This document shows positions 56,401 through 64,000 of a stretch of 64,000 nt of DNA, piece after piece; position 1 is the stretch's first letter; every line of letters begins with the position of its first letter. The translations under genes and the position numbers were made by a program. This DNA is from Mycolicibacterium sp. ND9-15 (GTDB taxonomy: Bacteria > Actinomycetota > Actinomycetes > Mycobacteriales > Mycobacteriaceae). The stretch covers positions 2,703,501 to 2,767,500 of the forward strand of contig NZ_CP142362.1 of assembly GCF_035918395.1 (NCBI RefSeq), written 5' to 3'. The notes under the pieces were generated by a model. That model did no database searches, had not been told where the DNA came from, and saw nothing but the letters and a program-made list of their open reading frames with translations.

Positions 56401-57534
56401 CTATGCCGCGGCTGCCTCACCCGTGATCTGCTCGGCGATGGCCCGCAGAGCCTCTAGGTCCGACACGTCGAACGGCAACGAGGGCACACCCACGATCGCC
56501 ACGTGCGGATTGGCGCCGGTGAACCGGGACAGCAACCGGATTTCACGTTTGGCGGTCATCGCCCGGTCGGCGTGAATCCTCAACACGGCGGCCGTCAACG
56601 AGTCGGGGTCGTTTTTCTCGATCGTCTCCGCGGCCTCCTCGGCTTTCTCGGCGTGCAGATCCGACAGCATCGGGTGCGTGCGGTTCAGGATCAATCCGGC
56701 CAGCGGCATGCTCTCCTCGGACAACCGGTCGACGAAGAACGACGCTTCGCGCAGCGCATCGGGTTCGGCCGCCGACACCACCACGAACTGCGTGCCGCGC
56801 CGCTTGAGGAGTTCGTAGGTGCGGTCGGCCTTCTCGCGGAAGCCGCCGAACGTCGAGTCGAGTGACTGCACGAAAGCCGCTGCGTCGGAAAGCATTTGCG
56901 ATCCGAGAACCGTGGACAAGGCCTTCATCGCCAGCCCCATCGCGCCAGTGACGAGCCGGCCGATACCCCGGCCGGGACCCAGCAGCAGCTTCCACAGCCG
57001 ACTGTCCATGAAGCCGCCCAACCGCTTCGGGGCGTCCAGGAAGTCCAATGCGTTGCGTGACGGTGGCGTGTCGACGACGACCAGGTCCCATCGGTCCTCG
57101 GCGAGAAGCTGGCCCAGCTTCTCCATCGCCATGTATTCCTGAGTGCCCGCCAGCGACGTGGCCACCGTCTGATAGAACTGGTTGTCCAGGATCTCCTGCG
57201 CCCGGTGCGTCCCCGAATACTGGATGACCATCTCATCGAACGTGCGGCGCATGTCAAGCATCATCGCGTGCAGTTCGCCGGGCACCTCTGGGGCGAGCGG
57301 AACCCGCTGTGGGGTGTTGCCGAGCGTCTTGATGCCGAGCGCTTGGGCGAGTCGCTTCGCCGGGTCGATCGTCAGCACCACGACGGTTCTGCCGTACTCC
57401 GCCGCGCGCAACGCCATCGCCGCCGCGGTGGTGGTCTTGCCGACGCCGCCCGCACCGCAGCACACCACGACCCGGTTCGACGTGTCCTTGAGAATCGAGC
57501 CCATGTCGAGGGCCGGTGGAGTGGCACTCATCAA
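56401..57534 (-). CDS. bagB: ArsA/Get3-like ATPase BagB (Rv3680-like)
   Basis: A 377-residue P-loop ATPase of the Get3/ArsA type. Deviant Walker [20 protein letters not shown] (about residue 26), switch region [14 protein letters not shown] and [18 protein letters not shown] are present, as is the helical part with [13 protein letters not shown]. Start ATG overlaps the bagA stop by four bases. The M. tuberculosis pair forms a heterocomplex resembling eukaryotic Get3 without a proven tail-anchored client. Confidence 0.9.
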   Translation of the reverse strand: MMSATPPALDMGSILKDTSNRVVVCCGAGGVGKTTTAAAMALRAAEYGRTVVVLTIDPAKRLAQALGIKTLGNTPQRVPLAPEVPGELHAMMLDMRRTFDEMVIQYSGTHRAQEILDNQFYQTVATSLAGTQEYMAMEKLGQLLAEDRWDLVVVDTPPSRNALDFLDAPKRLGGFMDSRLWKLLLGPGRGIGRLVTGAMGLAMKALSTVLGSQMLSDAAAFVQSLDSTFGGFREKADRTYELLKRRGTQFVVVSAAEPDALREASFFVDRLSEESMPLAGLILNRTHPMLSDLHAEKAEEAAETIEKNDPDSLTAAVLRIHADRAMTAKREIRLLSRFTGANPHVAIVGVPSLPFDVSDLEALRAIAEQITGEAAAA

Positions 57535-58550
57535 CGCACCCCCTGTCGTTCCAGTTCTTCGGCGAGTTCGTAGAGGCTGCCGAGGTCCACACCGTCGTTG
57601 ATCTGCGGCAGCTGCAGCCGCGCGACGTCCAACTCGTCGAGTTGTTCGGCGCTGTCGGCACGAGCCCTGATCCGAGTGGCGTGCTGGATCGCCTCGGTCA
57701 GCAGCCCAGCGAAGTCGGTGTCGGACAACGTGATTCCGGCCGCGGCGAGTTCGGTGCGCACGGTGTCGGCGTCGATGTCACCTTCGGCGGCTTTGGCCAG
57801 CGCGTCGGGCGGCAGGTATGCCGGGATGTTGCGGTTGACGATGACGCTGCCGATCGGCAGGCCGAGGTCCCTCAACTCCTCGACAGCCTCCAGCGTCTCC
57901 TGGATGGGCAGTGCCTCCAGCAGCGTGACGAGGTGGATCGCGGTCATATCCGAGTGCAGCACCTTGACCACGCTCTCGGCCTGTCCGTGCACCGGGCCGC
58001 CCTTGGCCAGGTCCGACACCGCCTTGGTCACGTCGAGGAACCGCGCGATGCGACCGGTCGGCGGTGAGTCGACCACGACGGCGTCGTAGACGGGGTGCTT
58101 GCCCTTGTCGGCGCGGGTGACGATCTCGCGGATCTTGCCGGTCAGCAGCACGTCGCGCAGGCCGGGCGCGATCGTGGTCGCGAACTCGACGGCCCCGATC
58201 CGGCGCATCGCGCGCCCGGCCAGGCCGAGGTTGTAGAACATCTCGAGGTACTCGAGGAACGCGGCCTCGGTGTCGATCGCCAACGCGTTGACCTGACCAC
58301 CGCCCTCGGCGGTCGCGATCTTGACCTCCTGATAGGGCAGTGGCGGGACGTCGAACAGCTGCGCAATGCCTTGGCGCCCTTCGACTTCCACCAATAGGAC
58401 CTTGCGTCCGCCGGCGGCCAGAGCCAACGCCAGCGATGCGGCGATCGTCGATTTGCCGGTGCCACCCTTGCCGGTGACGAAATGCAGGCGAGCCTTGCTC
58501 AGCCGAGCGGGCCAGCCGACGGATCTACCGTCTTTGGTAGTGGAAGCCAC
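57531..58550 (-). CDS. bagA: ArsA/Get3-like ATPase BagA (Rv3679-like)
   Basis: A 339-residue partner ATPase from GTG 58550. Walker [23 protein letters not shown] (about residue 28), [16 protein letters not shown] and [20 protein letters not shown]. It lacks the arsenic-binding cysteines of ArsA, supporting a Get3-like rather than arsenite role. Overlapping genes and paired orientation imply a heterodimer with the product of 56401-57534. Confidence 0.9.
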   Translation of the reverse strand: MASTTKDGRSVGWPARLSKARLHFVTGKGGTGKSTIAASLALALAAGGRKVLLVEVEGRQGIAQLFDVPPLPYQEVKIATAEGGGQVNALAIDTEAAFLEYLEMFYNLGLAGRAMRRIGAVEFATTIAPGLRDVLLTGKIREIVTRADKGKHPVYDAVVVDSPPTGRIARFLDVTKAVSDLAKGGPVHGQAESVVKVLHSDMTAIHLVTLLEALPIQETLEAVEELRDLGLPIGSVIVNRNIPAYLPPDALAKAAEGDIDADTVRTELAAAGITLSDTDFAGLLTEAIQHATRIRARADSAEQLDELDVARLQLPQINDGVDLGSLYELAEELERQGVR

Positions 58551-58615
58551 CCGTGCATGCTAACTAAAGGTGTTCGGGACGCTTCACCTCCGCGGTCCCC
58601 GATAAGCTCGGCGAC

Positions 58616-58645
58616 ATGAGCGAAGGAATCAGGTGGACGGCGTGA
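58616..58645 (+). other. Ten-codon micro-ORF with start duplicated in the next gene
   Basis: ATG 58616 to TGA 58645 encodes MSEGIRWTA. Its TGA overlaps the GTG of the following small gene, whose protein begins MSEAIKWEY: the start region is a 26-bp tandem duplication. The period equals that of the array at 59274-59441. Confidence 0.5.
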
Positions 58646-58803
58646 GCGAAGCGATCAAATGGGAGTACGCCACTGTCCCGCTGTTGACACATGCCACCAA
58701 GCAGATTCTCGACCAGTGGGGCGAGGACGGCTGGGAGTTGGTGTCGGTGTTGCCCGGCCCCACGGGTGAACAGCACGTGGCATACCTCAAACGTCCGAAA
58801 TGA
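58642..58803 (+). CDS. DUF4177-like small protein (Rv3678A-like)
   Basis: A 53-residue protein from GTG 58642: MSEAIKWEYATVPLLTHATK, then ILDQWGEDGWELVSVLPGPTGEQHVAYLKRPK in two parts. The WEY...L...GxxGWELV pattern is typical of DUF4177, small beta-alpha proteins of unknown role. Its stop overlaps the RidA ATG (ATGA), so it belongs to the RidA-MBL unit. The start has a near copy 26 bases upstream. Confidence 0.8.
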   Translation: MSEAIKWEYATVPLLTHATKQILDQWGEDGWELVSVLPGPTGEQHVAYLKRPK

Positions 58804-59285
58804 CTCCGGAGCCGGAGGGTCGGCGAGATCTGACTCCAGCGTCGCGACTGGCGGAGCTCGGCATCGATCTGCCCCCAGTGGTGGCGCCGTTGGCGGCTTA
58901 TGTGCCCGCGGTCCGAGCCGGCAACCTCGTCTACACCGCGGGCCAGCTGCCGATACAGGACGGGGAGCTGCTGTCGACCGGCAAGGTCGGCGCCGGGGTC
59001 AGCGTCGAGCAGGCCAAGGAGCTGGCCCGGGTCTGCGCGCTGAACGCGCTCGCCGCCGTGCACTCGTTGGTCGGCATCGACTCGGTCACGCGCGTGGTGA
59101 AGGTGGTCGGATTCGTCGCCTCCGCGCCAGGCTTCAACGGCCAGCCGGGCGTTGTCAACGGTGCATCGGAGTTGTTCACCGAGGTGTTCGGGGAGGCCGG
59201 CGCGCACGCCCGGTCGGCCGTCGGAGTGTCCGAGCTGCCGAGGGACGCGCCGGTGGAGGTCGAGGTGATTGTGGAGGTCGCGTGA
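58800..59285 (+). CDS. RidA family (Rv3678c-like) protein
   Basis: A 161-residue RidA/YjgF family protein, which may deaminate reactive enamines/imines. Conserved blocks: LVYTAGQLPIQDGELLSTGKVG, VVKVVGFVASAPGF and the C-terminal ARSAVGVSELPRDAPVEVEVIVEVA, with the family Arg replaced in context by the ARSAVGVSELP version found in this actinobacterial group. The stop forms the first link of the micro-ORF array at 59274-59441. Confidence 0.88.
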   Translation: MTPEPEGRRDLTPASRLAELGIDLPPVVAPLAAYVPAVRAGNLVYTAGQLPIQDGELLSTGKVGAGVSVEQAKELARVCALNALAAVHSLVGIDSVTRVVKVVGFVASAPGFNGQPGVVNGASELFTEVFGEAGAHARSAVGVSELPRDAPVEVEVIVEVA

Positions 59286-59441
59286 GCGACGATCGGGCGG
59301 AGGTCGCGTGAGCGACGATCGGGCGGAGGTCGCGTGAGCGACGATCGGGCGGAGGTCGCGTGAGCGACGATCGGGCGGAGGTCGCGTGAGCGACGATCGG
59401 GCGGAGGTCGCGTGAGCGACGATCGGGCGGAGGTCGAGTGA
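59274..59441 (+). repeat. Six 26-bp tandem repeats forming chained micro-ORFs
   Basis: Units start at 59274, 59300, 59326, 59352, 59378 and 59404, identical to one another, followed by a partial seventh. Each has GTG, eight codons and TGA, encoding MSDDRAEVA (last MSDDRAEVE). Starts are at 59282, 59308, 59334, 59360, 59386 and 59412; every TGA overlaps the next GTG as GTGA, and the last overlaps the MBL start at 59438. Each unit has GGAGG four bases before the next GTG. The 26-bp step changes frame each time. Confidence 0.95.
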
Positions 59442-60214
59442 CGCCGGAGCACCCGGCGTACGGCCTGCTCCGCCCGGTCACCGAAACGGCTTCGGTGCTG
59501 CTGTGTGACAACCCCGGCCTGTTGACGCTGGAAGGCACCAACACCTGGGTGTTGCGCGGCCCGGGCAGCGACGACATGATCATCGTCGACCCCGGCCCCG
59601 AGGACGTCGAGCACATCGGGCGGATCGCGGAGCTCGGCACCATCCCGCTGGTGCTGATCAGCCACAAACACGAGGACCACACCGGTGCCATCGACGACAT
59701 CGTCGACCGCACCGGCGCGGTGGTGCGGGCCGTCGGCAGCGGGTTCCTGCGCGGCCTCGGCGGGCCGCTCGCCGACGGCGAGGTCATCGACGCCGCGGGC
59801 CTGCGCATCACCGTGATGGCCACACCCGGGCACACCGCCGACTCGGTGTCGTTCGTCCTCGACGACGCGGTGTTGACCGCGGACACCGTGCTCGGCCGCG
59901 GCACCACAGTCATCGACAAGGAGGACGGCAGCCTCGCCCACTACCTGGATTCACTGCAACGGTTGCGCGGACTCGGCCGTCGCACGGTGCTGCCCGGCCA
60001 CGGCCCCGATCTCGATGACCTCGAAGCGGTGAGCGACATGTATCTGGCCCACCGCCAGGAGAGGCTCGACCAGGTGCGTGCGGCGTTACGCGCGCTCGGC
60101 GACGACGCCACCATCCGCCAGGTCGTCGAGCATGTCTACACCGATGTCGACGAGAAGCTGTGGGACGTCGCGGAATGGAGCGTCCAGGCTCAGCTGGACT
60201 ACCTGCGCGGGTGA
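59438..60214 (+). CDS. MBL-fold hydrolase (Rv3677c-like)
   Basis: A 258-residue metallo-beta-lactamase-fold protein of the glyoxalase II/LACTB2-like group. GTG 59438 gives MTPEHPAYGLLRPVTETASV. Motifs: LEGTNTWVLRGPG, LVLISHKHEDHTGAIDD (HxHxDH, about residue 75), HTADSVSFVLDDAVLTADTVLG and VLPGHGPDLDD. LACTB2-like enzymes can act on RNA. It is in line with RidA in an operon, but ribosomes must pass or re-initiate through the micro-ORF array to reach it. Confidence 0.9.
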   Translation: MTPEHPAYGLLRPVTETASVLLCDNPGLLTLEGTNTWVLRGPGSDDMIIVDPGPEDVEHIGRIAELGTIPLVLISHKHEDHTGAIDDIVDRTGAVVRAVGSGFLRGLGGPLADGEVIDAAGLRITVMATPGHTADSVSFVLDDAVLTADTVLGRGTTVIDKEDGSLAHYLDSLQRLRGLGRRTVLPGHGPDLDDLEAVSDMYLAHRQERLDQVRAALRALGDDATIRQVVEHVYTDVDEKLWDVAEWSVQAQLDYLRG

Positions 60215-60230
60215 TTTGTGGAGTGTTACC

Positions 60231-61586
60231 GGCGCTCACCGCCGTGTTCTGTTCGGGGACATCGCTGACAGTTGTATGTCTCGGGACATCGCTGACACTT
60301 GAGTAGGGCCTGGGCCAGGATGGCTCATGGCTCAGAAGGTGACGGCGATGGACATTCGGATGGCTTCGGCGTTGGCCGGCCAGGTCGACAACGTGGCGCA
60401 GTTCTGCCGGGACAGCGCGATCAGTCGACAGACGTATTACAAGTTCCGCAAGCGTTTCCGTGACGGTGGGATCGAGGGTCTGCAGGATCGGTCGCGGCGT
60501 CCGCTGACTTCGCCGGGGCAGACCCCGGTCGAGGTGGAAGACCTGATCGTGTTGCGGCGTAAGCAGTTGATCGAGGATGGCCGCGATCACGGTGCACAGT
60601 CGATCGTGTGGTCGTTGCAGCGCGAGGGTATCGCGGTGCCGTCAGTGTCGACGGTGTGGCAGATCTTGACCCGTCGCGGGGCGATCGTCCCGCAGCCACA
60701 GAAGCGGCCGAAGTCGGCGACCAAACGGTTTTGCTTCGATCGGCCCAACGAGTGTTGGCAGTCCGATTGGACCGGATGGACGCTGGCCGACGGCAGCGCG
60801 GTGGGCATCGCGGGCAGTCTCGACGACCACTCCCGGTATGTGGTGGGTTTGCGCGCGGGTGCCGGTGACGCGGACGCCGAGCTTGTCTGGGAGGTGATGC
60901 TGGCAGGCATCGACGAGTGCGGGATACCATCGATGTCGTTGTCGGACAACGGAATCGTCTACACTGGCCGCTTCCACGCGCATGAATCAGCTTTCGAGGT
61001 CAATCTGCGCGCTCTCGGGGTGCGGACCATCAACTCGACGCCGTTTCACCCGCAGACCTGCGGCAAGATCGAGCGGTTCTGGCAGACGCTGAAGAAGTGG
61101 CTGTCTGCCCGCGATCCGGCGGCTACTGTCGAGGAACTCAACGCCCTGCTCGAGCAGTTCCGCACCTATTACAACCACCAACGGCCGCACCGCGCGCTAC
61201 GTGGCGCCACCCCGGCCGAGGCATTCAGCGCCACCGTCATGGCCCGCCCCGCCGAGCGTCCACTGCCCGCACCGGTGTTCGTCAGCCGCCGCACCGTCGG
61301 AGAGAAGTCGGGACAGGTGTTCGTCGCGCCCTACAAGGTCAACGTCGGGCTGCGCTGGGCCGGCCACGACTGCGATGTCATCCGCGACGGCGAGCACATC
61401 ACCATCTTCAGCGGCAACCGACTCGTGCGCACTCTCACTGCCGATCCCACACGCAACTACCAGTCCATCGACAAGACCACCCGCACCTATCGCACCCGCG
61501 AGCCCAAACCGGCATCATGAGTGTCAGCGATGTCCCGAGACATAAGTGTCAGCGATGTCCCGAGACACCACACGGCGCTCACCGCC
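60231..61586 (+). mobile_element. IS481-family insertion sequence with 13-bp target duplication
   Basis: Identical 13-bp direct repeats GGCGCTCACCGCC at 60231-60243 and 61574-61586 flank a 1330-bp element (60244-61573), marking transposition rather than inheritance. The terminal inverted repeats begin GTGT and match at about 22 of 27 positions. Each end has two tandem copies of a 22-bp motif ending CATCGCTGACAC: left 60250-60271 and 60277-60298, right (inverted) 61521-61542 and 61546-61567. It lies in the short gap between the MBL and crp stops, so it breaks no gene. Confidence 0.92.
60327..61520 (+). CDS. IS481-family transposase
   Basis: A complete 397-residue transposase. N-terminal helix-turn-helix (VAQFCRDSAISRQTYYKFRKRF), then the DDE core: D in ECWQSDWTGW (about residue 148), D in MSLSDNGIVYTG (about 208), E in CGKIERFWQTLKKWL (about 250), with FRTYYNHQRPHRAL after. 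The C-terminal part (GEKSGQVFVAPYKVNVG) is typical of long IS481 members. The stop lies inside the right inverted repeat. No frameshift or lost catalytic residue, so it may be active. Confidence 0.95.
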   Translation: MAQKVTAMDIRMASALAGQVDNVAQFCRDSAISRQTYYKFRKRFRDGGIEGLQDRSRRPLTSPGQTPVEVEDLIVLRRKQLIEDGRDHGAQSIVWSLQREGIAVPSVSTVWQILTRRGAIVPQPQKRPKSATKRFCFDRPNECWQSDWTGWTLADGSAVGIAGSLDDHSRYVVGLRAGAGDADAELVWEVMLAGIDECGIPSMSLSDNGIVYTGRFHAHESAFEVNLRALGVRTINSTPFHPQTCGKIERFWQTLKKWLSARDPAATVEELNALLEQFRTYYNHQRPHRALRGATPAEAFSATVMARPAERPLPAPVFVSRRTVGEKSGQVFVAPYKVNVGLRWAGHDCDVIRDGEHITIFSGNRLVRTLTADPTRNYQSIDKTTRTYRTREPKPAS

Positions 61587-61605
61587 GGTGCGGCTCCACA
61601 AGTCG

Positions 61606-62280
61606 CTACCGGGCGCGGCGGGCCAGTCGCTCCGAGTCGGAAATCAGAACGCTCTTGCCCTCCAGGCGAATCCAGCCCCGGTGCGCGAAGTCGGCGAGCG
61701 CCTTGTTGACGGTTTCCCGCGATGCGCCGACGAGCTGGGCGATCTCCTCTTGGGTGAGGTCGTGCGTCACCCGTAGTGCGCCACCCTCCTGGGTGCCGAA
61801 CCGCTGCGCCAGCTGAAGAAGCTGCTTGGCCACCCGGCCGGGGACGTCGGTGAAGATCAGATCGGCGAGGTTGTTGTTGGTGCGGCGCAGCCGGCGGGCC
61901 AGCACCCGTAGTAGCTGCTCGGCGATCTCCGGGCGGTCGGCGATCCATGCCCGCAACGCGTCGCGGTCCATCGACACCGCGCGCACCTCGGTGATCGTGG
62001 TCGCGCTCGACGTCCGCGGCCCGGGGTCGAAGATAGAAAGCTCGCCGAACATGTCCGACGGCCCCATGATCGTGAGCAGGTTCTCCCGGCCGTCGGGCGA
62101 CCGGCGGCCGATCTTCACCTTGCCCGAAATGATGATGTAAAGCCGATCGCCGGGCTCACCTTCGGCGAACACGAGGTGCCCCCGGGGGAAGTCGACCGGC
62201 TGCAGTTGCTTCGTCAGCGCGGTAACGGCGCTGGGTTCGACCCCCTGGAAGATTCCGGCCCGCGCCAGGATCTCGTCCAC
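61606..62280 (-). CDS. crp: cAMP receptor protein Crp (Rv3676-like)
   Basis: A 224-residue CRP/FNR regulator. cNMP-binding domain with [21 protein letters not shown] and [18 protein letters not shown] (the RTSSA cAMP-phosphate motif), a dimer helix, and a C-terminal winged helix with [23 protein letters not shown]. Start is GTG 62280 ([16 protein letters not shown]). It controls many carbon and stress genes in mycobacteria and, by the site at 55897, perhaps whiB4 here. The IS element ends close to its 3' side without harming it. Confidence 0.96.
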   Translation of the reverse strand: MDEILARAGIFQGVEPSAVTALTKQLQPVDFPRGHLVFAEGEPGDRLYIIISGKVKIGRRSPDGRENLLTIMGPSDMFGELSIFDPGPRTSSATTITEVRAVSMDRDALRAWIADRPEIAEQLLRVLARRLRRTNNNLADLIFTDVPGRVAKQLLQLAQRFGTQEGGALRVTHDLTQEEIAQLVGASRETVNKALADFAHRGWIRLEGKSVLISDSERLARRAR

Positions 62281-62311
62281 GTTGCCCCTCTTAAGCTGTT
62301 AGGTGAAGCCG

Positions 62312-62343
62312 ACCTCTAGCGGTAGCGAGATAAGTCTAGAGGT
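62312..62343. promoter_or_regulatory. Inverted repeat in the crp 5' region
   Basis: ACCTCTAG (62312-62319) and CTAGAGGT (62336-62343) are perfect 8-bp arms with a 16-base spacer, 31 bases upstream of the crp start. The spacing suits a dimeric regulator or an RNA stem-loop. It is not a CRP consensus. Confidence 0.45.
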
Positions 62344-62367
62344 ATCCGATTTCGTGACCAGCCCACG

Positions 62368-62700
62368 CTACACACGATCTGCATGTCGGGACGGCTGAAA
62401 CTCCGGATTCACGCATTGCTCGGGATATCGCCGTGCGGGCAAATCTGCGGTGCGATGGGCCGCGGCCGATCCGTTGACGATTGGGTGCTCGATGTGCTGC
62501 CGTTCGCGCAGACCGTCCAGCGCGCGGCTCATCCCGTCGCGTGCCAGCGTGTCGACGTCGGAGGGCTCGGCGTGCTGGAAGAACTTGGCCACATCGGTGG
62601 CTGAGACGGTGTCGCGGTGCAGGCCGGCCTCGAGTCGCTGCAGGCCGAGGGTGGCAACCATCAGCAATCCCGGGATCAGGCCAACGAACAACCAGGACAC
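62368..62700 (-). CDS. Small membrane protein (Rv3675-like)
   Basis: A 110-residue protein from GTG 62700 with an N-terminal membrane segment (MSWLFVGLIPGLLMVATLGL), then a helical cytoplasmic or exported part (ATDVAKFFQHAEPSDVDTLA) and a polar tail. No domain recognised. It occupies the place of Rv3675 upstream of crp, on the same strand, with 87 bp between. Divergent from nth. Confidence 0.65.
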   Translation of the reverse strand: MSWLFVGLIPGLLMVATLGLQRLEAGLHRDTVSATDVAKFFQHAEPSDVDTLARDGMSRALDGLRERQHIEHPIVNGSAAAHRTADLPARRYPEQCVNPEFQPSRHADRV

Positions 62701-62805
62701 AAGGGTGAAGTAAACACGCCGAAGGTCTCAGCGCGATCACGAATCGTCACCGGTCCGCAGTAGCTCGGCACAGCGCTGTCGGAGCGTCTCAGTACGCTGG
62801 CATCT

Positions 62806-63588
62806 GTGACCGTGAGCGGGACGTCGGCAAAGAAGTCAGGCGCGCCGAAGCGCGCCCGAAATCGGGACGGTGAAACGCGCATCGGTCTCGTTCGGCGCGC
62901 GCGCCGGATGAATCGCACGCTGGCGCAGGCCTTTCCCCACGTGTACTGCGAGCTTGACTTCACCAGCCCGCTCGAGCTGACAGTCGCGACGATCCTATCG
63001 GCGCAGAGCACCGACAAGCGGGTCAACCTGACCACCCCGGCGCTGTTCAAGAAGTACCGCACCGCACTGAACTACGCGCAGGCCGACCGGGCCGAGCTGG
63101 AGGAGATGATCCGGCCCACCGGGTTCTACCGCAACAAGGCCAACTCGCTCATCCGGCTCGGGCAGGAACTCGTCGAACGGTTCGACGGCGAGGTCCCTTC
63201 GACCATGGCGGAACTGGTCACGCTGCCCGGTGTCGGGCGCAAGACCGCCAACGTCATCCTCGGCAATGCGTTCGGCGTTCCCGGTATCACCGTCGACACC
63301 CACTTCGGTCGGCTCGTCCGCCGGTGGGGGTGGACCACCGAAGAAGATCCCGTGAAGGTCGAGCACGCGGTCGGCGAGCTCATCGAGCGCAGTGAGTGGA
63401 CCGACCTCAGCCACCGGGTGATCTTTCACGGCCGTCGCGTCTGCCATGCGCGCAAGCCGGCATGCGGCGTCTGCGTGCTGGCCAGCGACTGCCCCTCGTT
63501 CGGTATGGGACCGACCGACCCCCTGACCGCTGCGCCGCTGGTCAAGGGGCCCGAAACCGAGCATCTGCTGGCCATGGCCGGGCTGTAA
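62806..63588 (+). CDS. nth: Endonuclease III
   Basis: A 260-residue DNA glycosylase/AP lyase of base-excision repair, acting on oxidised pyrimidines. Helix-hairpin-helix [18 protein letters not shown] with catalytic Lys in [12 protein letters not shown] (about residue 67) and Asp in [15 protein letters not shown] (about 165). The [4Fe-4S] cysteines are in [17 protein letters not shown] (C-x6-C-x2-C-x5-C). The start GTG 62806 gives a basic N-terminal extension of about 35 residues. Confidence 0.95.
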   Translation: MTVSGTSAKKSGAPKRARNRDGETRIGLVRRARRMNRTLAQAFPHVYCELDFTSPLELTVATILSAQSTDKRVNLTTPALFKKYRTALNYAQADRAELEEMIRPTGFYRNKANSLIRLGQELVERFDGEVPSTMAELVTLPGVGRKTANVILGNAFGVPGITVDTHFGRLVRRWGWTTEEDPVKVEHAVGELIERSEWTDLSHRVIFHGRRVCHARKPACGVCVLASDCPSFGMGPTDPLTAAPLVKGPETEHLLAMAGL

Positions 63589-63609
63589 CCCCGCCTACCC
63601 CGACCGACC

Positions 63610-64000
63610 ATGCGTACCTCGACCCGTTGGACAGTCGTGGTGCTCGTTGTCATGGTCGCGCTCGGGTGGGCGCTGTGGGCGCAACTCGACGATGACACCT
63701 CCTCCACCGGGCCGTCGTCTCTGAACAGCGCACGGGACCGCCGCGATGCCGACACCGCAGAGGCCCTCTCGGGCCCGCGGGCCGTTGCGGATCTGCGACC
63801 CTGCCCCTCACCGGGGGCAGGGCCCGGTCCCGAAGCCCTGCGCGGGATCGCCCTGGAGTGTGCGGGGGACGGCGCAACCGTGGATGTCGCCAAGACGCTC
63901 GCCGGCCGCGTTGTCGTGCTCAATCTGTGGGCGTACTGGTGTGCGCCGTGCGCCGAGGAACTCCCCGCGATGGCCGAGTACCAGCGACGCATGGGTTCTG
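63610..64000 (+). CDS. Thioredoxin-like membrane protein (partial, Rv3673c-like)
   Basis: 130 residues before the window ends. The start ATG 63610 is followed by one membrane segment (WTVVVLVVMVALGWALWAQ); the rest is exported. The redox motif is WAYWCAPCAEELPAMAEY (C-x2-C), after VVVLNLW, typical of TlpA/ResA-type thioredoxins involved in exported-protein thiol chemistry. It follows nth by 21 bases and probably shares its transcript. The C-terminal half is outside the window. Confidence 0.88.
   Translation, partial: MRTSTRWTVVVLVVMVALGWALWAQLDDDTSSTGPSSLNSARDRRDADTAEALSGPRAVADLRPCPSPGAGPGPEALRGIALECAGDGATVDVAKTLAGRVVVLNLWAYWCAPCAEELPAMAEYQRRMGS

Noticed and set aside
59274..59441. Tandem repeats as a CRISPR array
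   Set aside because: Units are directly adjacent with no spacers, and there are no cas genes in the window. The same holds for 7091-7180 and 32897-33012.
58931..59941. 336-codon reverse-strand frame with RDLRPIVAHAT repeats
   Set aside because: The repeats are the complement of the micro-ORF array; the frame is antisense to RidA and MBL and has no start or domain evidence.

Overview
The window is high-GC DNA from a non-tuberculous mycobacterium (Mycolicibacterium-like). From memory, gene content and order follow the M. tuberculosis chromosome in reverse from about Rv3720 to Rv3673c: cyclopropane-synthase/FAD pair, ami1, ybaB-recR, gatD-murT, dnaQ, leuA, ask-asd, the ergothioneine genes egtABCDE, glpK, RDD, spoIIM, the DUF58/MoxR group, ponA2, whiB4, the Get3-like pair, crp and nth. 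Blocks of accessory stress genes, a dead catalase, one insertion sequence and several small repeats sit between the core genes. No database search was possible; orthology statements rest on recognisable motifs and remembered gene order.

Layout. 1-7.0 kb: lipid methyltransferase/oxidoreductase pair, amidase, YbaB-RecR, and the GatD-MurT lipid II amidation enzymes. 7-15.2 kb: a DnaQ-like nuclease carrying an N-terminal repeat, leuA with a leucine leader peptide and attenuator-like hairpin, an Ntn hydrolase, ask-asd, and a secreted protein whose signal peptide lies in a long inverted repeat. 15.4-20.3 kb: small accessory genes, heme catalase KatA, an Ohr/OsmC peroxidase and a PknH-sensor-like secreted protein. 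20.4-25.8 kb: egtABCDE, joined by 1-4 base overlaps. 25.9-33.0 kb: a baeRF-type protein, a GCS2-family ligase, an MBL protein, a catalase pseudogene, an acyltransferase, a small gene behind a SigF-type promoter, and a methyltransferase with a 30-bp tandem repeat. 33.1-37.4 kb: glpK, two PadR regulators (one with a perfect 24-bp operator) and a carotenoid oxygenase. 37.4-45.1 kb: RDD, SpoIIM, DUF58, MoxR, DUF4350, DUF4129, a membrane protein and YqeY. 45.1-50.7 kb: a stress island with Mn catalase, hemerythrin, a PrmC-like methyltransferase, a CDGSH protein and an iron redox enzyme. 50.7-64 kb: tRNA-Pro, a cysteine-synthase-like gene, a metallophosphoesterase, ponA2, whiB4, bagA/bagB, a RidA/MBL group containing a micro-ORF array, an IS481-family element, crp, nth and a partial thioredoxin-like gene.

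How it fits together. Much of the accessory content concerns oxidants: KatA, a degraded second heme catalase, Mn catalase, Ohr, hemerythrin, ergothioneine synthesis and WhiB4. Sequences matching the mycobacterial SigF promoter (GTTT, 15-16 bases, GGGTA) precede at least six genes and give the 45-51 kb region a common likely control. The most unusual structures are six tandem 26-bp units between the ridA-like and MBL genes, each an overlapping start-stop micro-ORF with its own Shine-Dalgarno; a 30-bp repeat family placed in frame, in opposite orientations, in the N-termini of two unrelated genes; and a near-leaderless 45-residue ORF directly behind a perfect SigF-type promoter.
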